The position numbers and the translations under genes were made by a program. From positions 36,465-100,464 of the forward strand of contig JAGQTV010000106.1 in NCBI GenBank assembly GCA_020438845.1: a DNA stretch of 64,000 bases, read 5' to 3'. Positions 55,289 to 63,934 of the stretch are shown here, in pieces. Numbering within the stretch: the stretch's first letter is position 1; each line of letters starts with the position of its first letter. The notes beneath the pieces are model-generated. The model worked only from the letters and a program-made list of their open reading frames with translations. It did no database searches and was not told the origin of the DNA. This DNA is from Mycobacterium sp. Its GTDB lineage: Bacteria; Actinomycetota; Actinomycetes; Mycobacteriales; Mycobacteriaceae.

Positions 55289-56185
55289 TCAGCCGAGCAG
55301 AGTCGCCTCGAGGTAGTTGAACAACGCGACGCCGGAGTCTTCGCTGAATTTGTGCAGTTGCTCGACCGAAGCGGTCACCTGGTCGCCTTCAAGCCGGTTG
55401 AGCAATGTGCAGCAGATCATCGCGAACTTCGAGAAACCCCAATGATTGAGGTAACCGGCGATCATGGCGCCTTCCATCTCGATGTTGACGACTCCGTTGT
55501 CATGAATCCAGCGCAGCCAGCCCATCTTGGTTTCCGGGGTTTCCATACACACCGCGCCATCGAGTCGGAACTGTTCGAGAAAGAACTCGTTGCCGGCCAC
55601 AGTCTTGCCCGAGACGATGGGGAAATCCGTGTGCTCGTTGGCTGCCAGGATCGCGTCGTAGGTAGTGGCCGGGAAGTGCCCGTCAAACCAGTACTCGCCG
55701 GTGCCGCCATTGAGCAGGCGGTAGGGGCGCAGGTCGGCCATCAGCCCCTCGGAGGAGACCACGACGGTACCGCCGGGCAGACCAACCCCGCCGCTGGTTC
55801 CGACCCGGCACCAGAACACTTCGTCCATCGCCTCAAGGTCACCGCGCTTGAGAAAGAACACCATCCGCATGAGTTCTTGCAGGGCGATCGAGGCACTGGG
55901 CATGCCCATGCCATGAGAGGCGAACAGCACTCCGCCGGTGTAGCGAGTGACGAACCGGTCTTCCTTCGGGAAGGCGACGATCTCCGATCCGCCGCTCAGC
56001 GCACTCCAGCGTTGAGCGAACTCGTTGATGCGACCTCCGGAACCGGCCATGACGACGGCCTTGACGCCCCGCAACTTGGTCAGGAGTGGGTCTCCGGACG
56101 CGATGCCGAAGTGGTAGTAGACGTCCTCGTGACTACCGTCAAGCACCCCGTCGAGGAACGCGTGGTTGATGTTCTCGGTCTTCAC
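55289..56185 (-). CDS. udp: Uridine phosphorylase-like nucleoside phosphorylase
   Basis: 298-aa PNP/UDP family phosphorylase, starting at the GTG at 56185 with GGGAGG upstream (the longer frame has no family similarity). Key regions are ASHGMGMPSASIALQEL, RVGTSGGVGLPGGTVVVSS for phosphate, and the substrate-site Met-Glu in VNIEMEGAMIAGYLNHWG. The long form and details resemble eukaryote-type uridine phosphorylases. It would release uracil and (deoxy)ribose-1-phosphate, which PmmB and DeoC then use. M. tuberculosis instead has thymidine phosphorylase DeoA in its salvage locus. Confidence 0.9.
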   Translation of the reverse strand: MKTENINHAFLDGVLDGSHEDVYYHFGIASGDPLLTKLRGVKAVVMAGSGGRINEFAQRWSALSGGSEIVAFPKEDRFVTRYTGGVLFASHGMGMPSASIALQELMRMVFFLKRGDLEAMDEVFWCRVGTSGGVGLPGGTVVVSSEGLMADLRPYRLLNGGTGEYWFDGHFPATTYDAILAANEHTDFPIVSGKTVAGNEFFLEQFRLDGAVCMETPETKMGWLRWIHDNGVVNIEMEGAMIAGYLNHWGFSKFAMICCTLLNRLEGDQVTASVEQLHKFSEDSGVALFNYLEATLLG

Positions 56186-56255
56186 TGGGGCCTCCCGTTG
56201 GGTCGGAGGCAATGGTATGAGGGGGCCGGCTGTCGAGGAGCGAAATCGGTGAGGG

Positions 56256-56924
56256 TCAGACCGGGTCGAATCCGGCGACCAGCCAGCGGTCGCCGACTTT
56301 GTCCAGGGTGACCCGTACGCTCCAGCTGGTATTGGTGGGCGCGTCATTGCCTGCTGTGACGCTCTGGTCGACGAACACGAGGGCAACCGCGTGCTTGGCC
56401 GTAGCTGCAATGGACGCGGCTGCCGGAACCTCGGCCGTCGCCGTAATGCGCTTCTCTTTGGCTCCGGGAATCACCTCGTCGTTGACCAGCGTGGTGAACG
56501 AGTCGAGGAACTTTCCGGTCAGTAGGTCTCGGGCGCTGGTCAACTCCTCCTCGGCGGTGTCGGCTTTATAGCTCAAAATCGTGACCGTGGTATCACGCGC
56601 GGCGGCCACCGATGCGATCGCTGCTGCTGCCGTGTCCTGCCTCGACGCGTACTGCCAGCCCAGGAAGCCCGCACCGGCAGCCGACAGGGTTGCGAGGGCC
56701 GGCAGCACTCCCAGGGCAAGCAGCCGCGAGTGCCCCCACCGTGGTCCGAGCCGTACCTCCAGCGGGTCTGCGGGGCCGGGTTTCTCAAGTACGAGTTCTT
56801 GCGCAGTGCCGACGATTCCAATGCTGACTATTTCGGCGCTGGAGATCTCGGGGCCGGGGGTACGGTCGGCCTCCCGACCGGCCTCCACATCATCGGATTC
56901 GCGATCCTCGCCGTCGCTGATCAC
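56256..56924 (-). CDS. Mce-associated membrane protein (Mam-like) A
   Basis: 222-aa protein. An acidic cytoplasmic part (~1-65) is followed by one membrane helix (~68-92, LLALGVLPALATLSAAGAGFLG) and a periplasmic SnoaL/NTF2-like domain (AARDTTVTILSYKADTAEEEL ... VGDRWLVAGFDPV), the pattern of Mce-associated membrane proteins. These stabilise or assist Mce lipid importers. It overlaps the next protein's gene by 4 nt. No mce genes are in the window, so the pair is an orphan. Confidence 0.82.
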   Translation of the reverse strand: MISDGEDRESDDVEAGREADRTPGPEISSAEIVSIGIVGTAQELVLEKPGPADPLEVRLGPRWGHSRLLALGVLPALATLSAAGAGFLGWQYASRQDTAAAAIASVAAARDTTVTILSYKADTAEEELTSARDLLTGKFLDSFTTLVNDEVIPGAKEKRITATAEVPAAASIAATAKHAVALVFVDQSVTAGNDAPTNTSWSVRVTLDKVGDRWLVAGFDPV

Positions 56925-57505
56925 CGCACGAACTCCACGGCCGACACCTTCGCTTGCGCGCCAACCTTCATGACCGTCAACCGCACTCGCAAGTGTCGCG
57001 GTTGCTCGTCAGCTTCGCCGTCATTCGTGCTGTTGACCGTGACTGCTGCCAGGACCTGGCCTACCTGGCCGTTGACCGAGTCCGGGATCAAGCCCGCGTC
57101 GGTGACGGTACCCACTGACGTGGACTTCGCTTTCCGCACCACATCGGCAAGCGACTCGGACCTGGCCTTGAAGTCGTCGTAGAAGGCTCCCGTCGATGAG
57201 TCAAGAATGCGCTGAATGTCGGCATCGACCTGTTTGTAGTCGATCGTCGTCAGGTCCGCTGCGGCTTGTTTGGCAACCTCGACGAGTTCGTGCCGGAATT
57301 CGCCGGCCTGCCGGTCCTGAATCAGCCGGAAACCGAGCAGACCGCACAGGCCGCCGAACACGGCTACCGCTACCAAGCTCGCGATCGTGGCGCTCCGGAT
57401 TGCGGTCCGACTCCGGACAATGACCACCTCGGGGCGAGGTGGCGTCCCGTCGGATTCCCTTGGGCCATCCCTCTGCCCGGCACGGTCCTCACCGACCATG
57501 GGCAT
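56921..57505 (-). CDS. Mce-associated membrane protein (Mam-like) B
   Basis: 194-aa partner of protein A with the same layout: cytoplasmic N-terminus (~1-35), membrane helix (~38-60, ATIASLVAVAVFGGLCGLLGF) and periplasmic domain (TTIDYKQVDADIQRILDSST ... VGAQAKVSAVEFVR). The DYKxVDxDxxRILD block is the best-kept part of this family. ATG codons at 57505 and 57499 are both possible. It is translationally coupled to protein A. Confidence 0.83.
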   Translation of the reverse strand: MPMVGEDRAGQRDGPRESDGTPPRPEVVIVRSRTAIRSATIASLVAVAVFGGLCGLLGFRLIQDRQAGEFRHELVEVAKQAAADLTTIDYKQVDADIQRILDSSTGAFYDDFKARSESLADVVRKAKSTSVGTVTDAGLIPDSVNGQVGQVLAAVTVNSTNDGEADEQPRHLRVRLTVMKVGAQAKVSAVEFVR

Positions 57506-57543
57506 ACGCTACCGCGCAAAAAGCCGGCGCGAGAATACCGGCA

Positions 57544-58185
57544 TCACGGCGCCGCGGTCCTGGCCAACCACATCTGCCAAGAAGGTGCCAGACCGATTGT
57601 GCGCCTGAGTAGTTCCAGATATTGGCGGTCGCCGGTCTTGCAGGCGAATGCTTCTAGGACAGTTGCGCCGTCGGTAGGGCGTTCGATCACCTCGATCGCG
57701 TCCTCGGCTTTCACCTCACCTTCCTCGACGATGCGCAGGTAGGTTCCGGGACGGCGTGCCGCGGTGAAGATCTTCACCAGATCGGTTCGCCCCCAGAAGC
57801 CCGCGAAAGTTCGGCACGGAATCCGCGGCACGGTAACCTGAAGTGTCGCACCTCCGATACGCCATTTCTCTCCGATCACGGCGTTGGTGATGTCCAACTC
57901 AGAGGTGGTGAGGTTTTCGCCGAACCGGCCTGCGGGGATAGTGATTCCCAGTTGGTCTTCCCACCACTCGGCGTCTTCGCGCGCGTAAGCGTAGACGGCC
58001 TGCCACGGTCCGCCATGGTGTTTCCGGTTGATCACCGAGTCGCCTTCTACGGAATCGTCGGCCAGAGTCCGCGGGCCTGGAAATGGCCGCTTGTCGATAC
58101 CGCTGCGGTGATCTGAGCCGGTCCACGGCGCTCCCTCGTGAAGCTCGGCGGTCACATTGACCGACAGCAGGCACGGGCCACTCAT
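57544..58185 (-). CDS. MOSC-domain protein (YiiM-like)
   Basis: 213-aa protein. The MOSC beta-barrel covers ~5-160: SVNVTAELHEGAPW, VINRKHHGGPWQAVYAY, RFGENLTTSELDI and the conserved Cys in VPRIPCRTFAGFW. A C-terminal helical part follows, as in YiiM/YuaD proteins that act on N-hydroxylated compounds with a molybdenum cofactor. The ATG at 58185 overlaps the SDR stop (ATGA), so the frame upstream of it is not protein. The substrate is not known. Confidence 0.9.
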   Translation of the reverse strand: MSGPCLLSVNVTAELHEGAPWTGSDHRSGIDKRPFPGPRTLADDSVEGDSVINRKHHGGPWQAVYAYAREDAEWWEDQLGITIPAGRFGENLTTSELDITNAVIGEKWRIGGATLQVTVPRIPCRTFAGFWGRTDLVKIFTAARRPGTYLRIVEEGEVKAEDAIEVIERPTDGATVLEAFACKTGDRQYLELLRRTIGLAPSWQMWLARTAAP

Positions 58186-59000
58186 GACTGGCCCCGGCGG
58201 TAAGCCCAGCCCAACGCCGCGGTCGCCCATCGGCGCGGAGCCAACTGCACCAGTCCCATGCCGATGCGGTTCGACAACCCGGGCGTCACGATCGGTGCGC
58301 CGCGCAGGCAGGCGGTGATTCCCTCGCGGGCAACGACGTCCGGTGGCAGCACCATGGCCGAGGGGATGGACAATTTCGGGCCCTGCTCGGGATTGTCGAG
58401 CATTTTCGTCGCGGTGTAGCCGGGGCACAGAGCGGTGGCCGTGACACCCCGGTTCTTGCTTTTCAACTCGTTCGCCAGCGCGAGGGTGAAGGACAGTACG
58501 TAAGCCTTCGACGCCGAGTAGACGTTCTGCTGGGGAAGGGCCACCCAGGCCGCGGTCGAGGCGACGTTGAGAATGCGACCGCGGCCGCGCGCCAGCATGT
58601 CGTTCGCGATGAGATGAGTCAGTGCGGTCAAGGCTACGACGTTGACGGCGAGTAGATCCTCCTGCTTTGCCAATGCAATCTCGTCGAAGTAGCCGTTATA
58701 GAGCAAGCCGGCGTTGTTGACGAGCACATCGACGTCGGCACCGACCTCGGCGCACAGGGCTCTAACGTCGTTGTAGAGCGAGTGCGCCGCTCGGGGGGCA
58801 GCCAAATCGCAGGGCACGACCCGGGCATCGATGCCGTGCGCGTCAACCAGTTCGTTCGCGACCTCGCGGAGTTTCCCTTCGCGCCGGGCAACCAGGATGA
58901 GGTTGTAACCGCGGCGACCCAGTTCGCGACAGAACTCTTCGCCTATCCCGTCCGATGCGCCGGTCACGAGTGCCCAGCTGCTGCCCACTTCTGCCTCCAA
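58182..59000 (-). CDS. Short-chain dehydrogenase/reductase
   Basis: 272-aa classical SDR. The cofactor motif is TGASDGIGEEF, with VARREGK after strand 2 suggesting NADP(H); NNAG, the catalytic Ser in NVASTAAW and YSASK are all present. The C-terminal ~60 residues include a hydrophobic tail as in lipid-active SDRs. The start is TTG at 59000 or GTG at 58988. It is translationally coupled to the MOSC gene. The substrate is unknown. Confidence 0.9.
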   Translation of the reverse strand: MEAEVGSSWALVTGASDGIGEEFCRELGRRGYNLILVARREGKLREVANELVDAHGIDARVVPCDLAAPRAAHSLYNDVRALCAEVGADVDVLVNNAGLLYNGYFDEIALAKQEDLLAVNVVALTALTHLIANDMLARGRGRILNVASTAAWVALPQQNVYSASKAYVLSFTLALANELKSKNRGVTATALCPGYTATKMLDNPEQGPKLSIPSAMVLPPDVVAREGITACLRGAPIVTPGLSNRIGMGLVQLAPRRWATAALGWAYRRGQS

Positions 59001-59093
59001 GAAACGGCGATTCCTCAGTTATTACGCCAGCCAAGTTGCAAAATCGTCCGCAGGAAATCCATCTTTCCTATTTCGCTGAAAAAAAGTTAAAGA

Positions 59094-59112
59094 TAACATT
59101 AGCCACACCTGA
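59094..59112. promoter_or_regulatory. Iron-box-like element before PE-PPE copy 1
   Basis: TAACATTAGCCACACCTGA matches 12 of 19 positions of the mycobacterial IdeR consensus by my hand alignment. It lies 38 nt before the start codon, at the same position as the similar element of copy 2. The match is weak; shared ancestry of the two leaders may explain the resemblance. Confidence 0.35.
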
Positions 59113-59149
59113 GATAGTTGTGGCTTGGTCGAGACCGGGGAGGTCTGAA

Positions 59150-61108
59150 ATGTCGGCGGTGTTTGTCGGTCGGGTAGGCGGTCTGGCGGTGGCCCTCGGT
59201 GTGGGTGCTGCCGCTTTGTCTGCGGCTGGGGTGGCGTGGGCGGACAGTTCGCCTTCGGATCAGTCGGGTTCCAGGTCGACGAGTTCGTCGGCGGCGAATA
59301 CGACGAGTTCCTCGGCCTCGCGGCATGCCTCGGCCGGCCCGTCGGCCGCCGCCTCCCGCGGCCGCGGTGCGCAGCCGGCCAGTTCGCCGGTGGCCCGGGT
59401 GGGCAAGCCGTCCGCCCGGCCGGCCACGGCTGTGCGGGTTCCGATTGCGGCGCCGGCGCCCGCTTCGGCGTCGGACGTCGTGACCGCCACCCCCGCGGTC
59501 GCGGATTTATCCGGGGGTGGCGATCCGGGCGCCCCGGTGAACACTCCGGTGGAGTGGACGGCGATGGCGGCGGCACGCCGCACGGCCTCGCAAGCGGCGG
59601 CCGGCGTTGCCCCCGCCGCATCCCAGGTCACGGCCGCAGCCGTCGGCGACCCCACCTACGAATTCGGCGCCTGCACCCAGTCGAGTACCGCCTGCACCTA
59701 CGTGCTCAGCCCCAGTGGCGTGCCTATCCCGACCGCCACCTACACCCAGAACGTGATGAATTTCTACGTGCTGCCGAACGCCCAGAGCGAGCAGAACACC
59801 GCCCAAGCCGTGTTCACTCCGGAGGGCGCATATCCGGTTACGGGTATCAAGGGTCTGCCGCTAACGATTTCGGCGGAACAGGGGAAGACCATCTTGGTAA
59901 ACACCATCGAAACGCTGGAACCCGGGCCACAGCCGGGGGACATTCCGGTCACGATTTTCGGCTTCTCGCAGAGTGCGGTCATCAGTTCCCTGCTGCAGCG
60001 GGACCTGACCGACCCGACGATGATAGGGCTGCTTCCTGGGCTTGATCGCGACACGACGACATTCGTCACGGTCGGTCAGGAGATGAACCCCAACGGTGGT
60101 TGGTTCGCCCGTTTCCCCGGATTGAACGCGGCCAGCCTGGGTGAGTTCTTCTTCGGATCAACACCGGAAAATGCCTTCCCGACAACGAATTACACCCTGG
60201 AGTACGACGGCTTCGCCGACTCCCCGCGGTATCCGGCGAACATTTTGTCCACCCTCAACGCCGCGATGGGAATCCTTCTGGTCCACACCGAGTACGCAAA
60301 CCCGAATTATTTCGCGAAGACGTACGGAACCGTGCTGGGTTCCTATGACCCCATCATGGGCACCCTTGGGCCGGGTTACGCATGCCAGAACGGGGCAACG
60401 TCGTGCACCCGGTTGCCCACCACGGACGCCGATCAGGCGTACTACTTCATCCAGACGCCTAACCTGCCGTTGTTGGCTCCGCTGCGGGCGATTCCGCTGA
60501 TCGGTAAACCGCTGGCCGACTTGGTTCAGCCGTTCTTGAAGGTCATTGTCAACCTGGGTTACGCCGACCCGGCGCACGGATTCACCAGCGCCACCCAGCC
60601 GATGGCGAACCTGCCCATGCCGTTCGGGATCTTCCCGCACGTCGACCCGAAGGAAGTCATCCAGCAGTTGGCAGCGGCGGTCCCTCAGGGCATCCATGAC
60701 TTCTTCGCCGCATTGGGTGAAGGTGGCCAGGGCTCTGGAGTGACGCTCCCCTCGCTGAACCAGGTGGTCGCCGTCGCCAAGGAGATCATCAGCACTCTCC
60801 CAGCCCGGATCTCGGCCGGGGCCTCCGCGCTGTATGCCACCGTGTTGGCCACCGCAGACTTCCTCAACGCTTTGGTGGTGACGCTGCCCGCCTACGACGT
60901 CAGTCTTTTTGTCGAGGGCATCAAGCAGGCCCTGAACGGTCAGGTCATCCAAGGGCTCGTCAACGCCATCGGTCGTCCGATAGCCGCCGACATCGGCATG
61001 ATCGGCACGATCAGCGTCTTCCAACTCACTGTGTGGCTTGAGGGTATCGCTGCCGCGATTACCGGATGCGGTCCCGCAGCGCCGACAACGGGGTTGTGCA
61101 TCGCGTAG
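59150..61108 (+). CDS. Secreted PE-PPE-domain serine hydrolase (copy 1)
   Basis: 652-aa exported protein. A signal peptide (~1-32, VALGVGAAALSAAGVAWADS) is followed by a Ser/Ala/Pro-rich linker (~33-160) and a PE-PPE alpha/beta-hydrolase domain (~200-430) with nucleophile elbow IFGFSQSAVISS and GKTILVNTIETLEPGPQPGD before it. It has no PE or PPE N-terminal domain. The C-terminal ~200 residues are family specific and end in ITGCGPAAPTTGLCIA with a Cys pair. GGGGAGG precedes the ATG. Related enzymes are esterases acting on short or medium acyl chains. It is the first of a tandem pair. Confidence 0.9.
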   Translation: MSAVFVGRVGGLAVALGVGAAALSAAGVAWADSSPSDQSGSRSTSSSAANTTSSSASRHASAGPSAAASRGRGAQPASSPVARVGKPSARPATAVRVPIAAPAPASASDVVTATPAVADLSGGGDPGAPVNTPVEWTAMAAARRTASQAAAGVAPAASQVTAAAVGDPTYEFGACTQSSTACTYVLSPSGVPIPTATYTQNVMNFYVLPNAQSEQNTAQAVFTPEGAYPVTGIKGLPLTISAEQGKTILVNTIETLEPGPQPGDIPVTIFGFSQSAVISSLLQRDLTDPTMIGLLPGLDRDTTTFVTVGQEMNPNGGWFARFPGLNAASLGEFFFGSTPENAFPTTNYTLEYDGFADSPRYPANILSTLNAAMGILLVHTEYANPNYFAKTYGTVLGSYDPIMGTLGPGYACQNGATSCTRLPTTDADQAYYFIQTPNLPLLAPLRAIPLIGKPLADLVQPFLKVIVNLGYADPAHGFTSATQPMANLPMPFGIFPHVDPKEVIQQLAAAVPQGIHDFFAALGEGGQGSGVTLPSLNQVVAVAKEIISTLPARISAGASALYATVLATADFLNALVVTLPAYDVSLFVEGIKQALNGQVIQGLVNAIGRPIAADIGMIGTISVFQLTVWLEGIAAAITGCGPAAPTTGLCIA

Positions 61109-61239
61109 GAGTAAACCCAGGCAAACGCCGATTTCGAGTGGGTCCGCGTCCTGATCGTCGGCCTTGTCGTCGTTTAGCTGTGCGCCCGAACGGCCAACCC
61201 CGTCGGCTATTTCGCAATTCCCTGAAAACACGCTGTGTG

Positions 61240-61258
61240 CTCAGTTAGCCTCACCTGA
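61240..61258. promoter_or_regulatory. Iron-box-like element before PE-PPE copy 2
   Basis: CTCAGTTAGCCTCACCTGA matches 13 of 19 positions of the IdeR consensus by hand and sits 32 nt before the ATG of copy 2. TTAGCC-w-CACCTGAG is common to both copies, as is a downstream GGCTTGG and the GGAGGTCTGA ribosome binding site. Confidence 0.4.
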
Positions 61259-61289
61259 GTTGGGATCGGCTTGGACAAGGAGGTCTGAG

Positions 61290-63221
61290 ATGTCGGCGGT
61301 GTTTGTCGGTCGGGTGGGCGGTCTGGCGGTAGCCCTCGGTGTGGGTGCTGCCGCTTTGTCTGCGGCTGGGGTGGCGTGGGCGGACAGCTCATCTTCGGAT
61401 CACTCGGGTTCCAATTCGACGAGTTCGTCGGCGTCGAGTTCGTCGGTGAGCAGGCATGCCTCGGCCGGTTCGTCGTCCGCCGCCTCCCGCAGTCGCGGTG
61501 CGCGGCCGGCCAGTTCGCCGGTGGCCCGGGTGGGCAAGCCGGCGGCGGCCCGGCCGGCGACGGCTGTTCGGGTTCCCGTCGCGGCGCCGGCCCCCGCTTC
61601 GGCGTCGGACGTCGTGACCGCCACTCCTGCGGTCGCAGATTTGTCCGCCGGTGGCGATCCGGGTGCCCCGGTGAACACTCCGGTCGAGTGGACGGCGATG
61701 GCAGCGGCACGCCGCACGGCTCCGCAGGCGGCCGCCAGCGTCGCGCCCGCCGCGTCCCGGGTCGCCGCCGCGGTCGCTGACGCGACCTATGGCGCCTGCA
61801 CTCAGTCCAGTGCGGCTTGCACCTACGTCATCGGTCCCAGTGGTAAACCGATCCCAAGTGCCGAGTGGGTCGAAGACGTCACCAATCTCTACGTGCTGCC
61901 CAACGCCCAGAGCCAGCAGAACACCGTACAGACCGTGTTCACTCCGGAAGGCGCATATCCGGCTACGGGTATCAAGGTTCTGCCGCTGACGATTTCAGCG
62001 GAGCAAGGGAAGACCATCCTGGAGAACACCATCGAGACGCTGGAGCCTGGGCCGCAGCCCGGGGATATTCCGATCACGATTTTTGGCTATTCGCAGAGTG
62101 CGGTCATCAGTTCCCTGCTGCAGCGGGACCTGACCGACCCGACGATGATAGGGCTGCTTCCTGGGCTTAATCGGGACACGACGACGTTCGTCACGGTCGG
62201 TCAGGAGATGAGCCCCGACGGTGGCTGGTTTGCGCGCTACCCCGGTCTGAACGTGCCGGCCGCCGGCGAGTATTTCTACGGTTCAACACCGGAAAATGCC
62301 TTCCCGACAACGAATTACACTCTGGAGTACGACGGCTTCGCCGACTCACCCCGGTATCCGGGGAACTTCCTGTCCTCCCTCAACGCGGCTCTGGGGATCG
62401 TTCTGGTCCACACCCAGTACGCGAGCCCGGAGTACTTCGCGAAAACGTACGCATCCTTCGACCCCGTCATGGCGGCGCTAGGACCCGGTCTGGCTTGCCA
62501 GCAGGGGACGACGTCGTGCACCAGGCTGCCTACCACGGATGCCGATCAGGCGTATTACTTCATCGAAACCCCCAACCTGCCGTTGGTGGCTCCGTTGCGG
62601 GCGATTCCGTTGATCGGTAACCCCCTGGCCGACCTGATTCAGCCGTTCTTGAAGGTGATCGTCGATCTCGGCTACGCCGACCCGGCTCATGGCTTCCCCA
62701 ACGCCACCCAGCCGATGGCGAACCTACCCCAGCCGTTCAGTGTCTTCCCCCGGGTAAACCCGAAGGAAGTGATCCAGCAGTTGGCCGCCGGGATCAAGCA
62801 GGGCATAGAAGACTCGATCGCGTGCCTGCATGACCACGCCTGCACCCATCCACCGAAGGGCCCGGGCCAGCAGGTGACCACCACCATTGCGGAGATCGTC
62901 AGAACCCTCCCGGCCCGGATCTCCGCCGGTGCCTCCGCGCTGTACGCCACCGTGCTGGCCACTGCGGACTTCGTCAACTCCGCGTTGATCTCACTGCCGA
63001 CCTATGACGTGGCCCTGTTCGTCGAGGGGATCAAGCAGGCATTCAGCGGAGAGTTCATCCAGGGACTCGTCAACGCCGTCTTCCGCCCCATTGCCGCCGA
63101 CATCGGCCTGGTCACCACGATCAGCGTTTTCCAGATTCTGGTGTGGCTTGAGGGCCTGGCAGGCGCGATCACCGGATGCGGACCCGGGGCGCCGACGACG
63201 GGACTGTGCATCTACGGGTAA
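61290..63221 (+). CDS. Secreted PE-PPE-domain serine hydrolase (copy 2)
   Basis: 643-aa tandem paralog of copy 1 with the same order: signal peptide nearly identical over ~35 residues, Ser/Ala-rich linker, PE-PPE hydrolase domain with elbow IFGYSQSAVISS, and a C-terminal region ending ITGCGPGAPTTGLCIYG. The linker is shortened. Residues ~505-530 differ (IACLHDHACTHPPKGPGQQ) and add two Cys not in copy 1. GGAGG precedes the ATG. Stretches of ~80-100 identical nucleotides with copy 1 indicate a recent duplication or gene conversion. Confidence 0.9.
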   Translation: MSAVFVGRVGGLAVALGVGAAALSAAGVAWADSSSSDHSGSNSTSSSASSSSVSRHASAGSSSAASRSRGARPASSPVARVGKPAAARPATAVRVPVAAPAPASASDVVTATPAVADLSAGGDPGAPVNTPVEWTAMAAARRTAPQAAASVAPAASRVAAAVADATYGACTQSSAACTYVIGPSGKPIPSAEWVEDVTNLYVLPNAQSQQNTVQTVFTPEGAYPATGIKVLPLTISAEQGKTILENTIETLEPGPQPGDIPITIFGYSQSAVISSLLQRDLTDPTMIGLLPGLNRDTTTFVTVGQEMSPDGGWFARYPGLNVPAAGEYFYGSTPENAFPTTNYTLEYDGFADSPRYPGNFLSSLNAALGIVLVHTQYASPEYFAKTYASFDPVMAALGPGLACQQGTTSCTRLPTTDADQAYYFIETPNLPLVAPLRAIPLIGNPLADLIQPFLKVIVDLGYADPAHGFPNATQPMANLPQPFSVFPRVNPKEVIQQLAAGIKQGIEDSIACLHDHACTHPPKGPGQQVTTTIAEIVRTLPARISAGASALYATVLATADFVNSALISLPTYDVALFVEGIKQAFSGEFIQGLVNAVFRPIAADIGLVTTISVFQILVWLEGLAGAITGCGPGAPTTGLCIYG

Positions 63222-63297
63222 CGCCAAACCCGGATCTGATGCCCGGAAGCCGACAACCGATTAGCCACCAGCCGGTTCGGTTTCGGATTACTGTCGG

Positions 63298-63570
63298 ATG
63301 ATGATCATGAACATCATCTGGATGATCGTCCTCGGTCTCATCGTCGGCGTCATCGCAAAACTGATCGTCCCCGGTACCGGTCACATCGGCTGGATTGCGA
63401 CGGCTCTTCTGGGTATCGCCGGCGGCTGGGTCGGCGGCACCCTGGGCAGCATCGTCTTTGCGCCACACAGGCTGGAGATCACCCCACCGATCAAGCACTC
63501 GTTTTTGGGCGCGCTCGTCGGCGCGGTCATCCTTTTGTGGGGTTACCGGAGCATGGCGAGGCGGGGCTAG
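63298..63570 (+). CDS. GlsB/YeaQ/YmgE-family small membrane protein
   Basis: 90-aa protein with three membrane helices: MNIIWMIVLGLIVGVIAKLI, the Gly-rich IGWIATALLGIAGGWVGGTLG and FLGALVGAVILLWGY. This is the transglycosylase-associated (GlsB/YeaQ/YmgE) family, often stress induced, whose function is poorly known. ATG codons at 63298 and 63307 are possible. It converges with the protease fragment; the two stop codons overlap. Confidence 0.88.
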   Translation: MMIMNIIWMIVLGLIVGVIAKLIVPGTGHIGWIATALLGIAGGWVGGTLGSIVFAPHRLEITPPIKHSFLGALVGAVILLWGYRSMARRG

Positions 63571-63932
63571 GGCAGCACCCGTAGGCCCCACTGGGCGAGC
63601 ACCGGGCCGACCATGGTGAAGTACGTCGTGTAGTCGTCACCTTCCGGCGATCCCGCGAGGAGCCCGACCGCGCTGACGGTGCCGTCCGGGTTCTTGACGA
63701 ATCCGGGGCTCCCGCTGTCTCCTTGCAGGCTGAACACGCTGGTTTCAACCAGAGTTCCGTCCACATCGGTGATCACTCCGCAGGTCTCTCCGGTGATCGC
63801 TCCGAATTTGCAGAAGGGCAGGCCGATCTGAATCTGCTCAGGGGCCAGTACGTCGCGGACCGGGTAGATACCGCCGTTCTGTGGAGGCCTCATTGAGGTA
63901 GAGCTCCCAGCCTTACCTGTGAGGTTCAGCAA
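63567..63932 (-). pseudogene. C-terminal fragment of a serine protease (Rv1815-like)
   Basis: The translation PFCKFGAITGETCGVITDVDG, LQGDSGSPGFVK and AVGLLAGS parallels the second half of the protease at 27.3-28.1 kb, including the active-site Ser in GDSGSPG. The first half with the catalytic His (GHC) is absent: upstream in the same frame the sequence turns Arg-rich and is open to the window edge. It starts at TTG 63932 or an ATG near 63884. It is either a truncated gene, a frameshifted gene, or an inactive short form. Confidence 0.55.
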
Positions 63933-63934
63933 GG

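Noticed and set aside
59260-59655. Minus-strand ORF in the PE-PPE linker region
   Set aside because: It is the mirror of an Ala/Ser/Pro-rich linker; strong ORFs in several frames are expected there.
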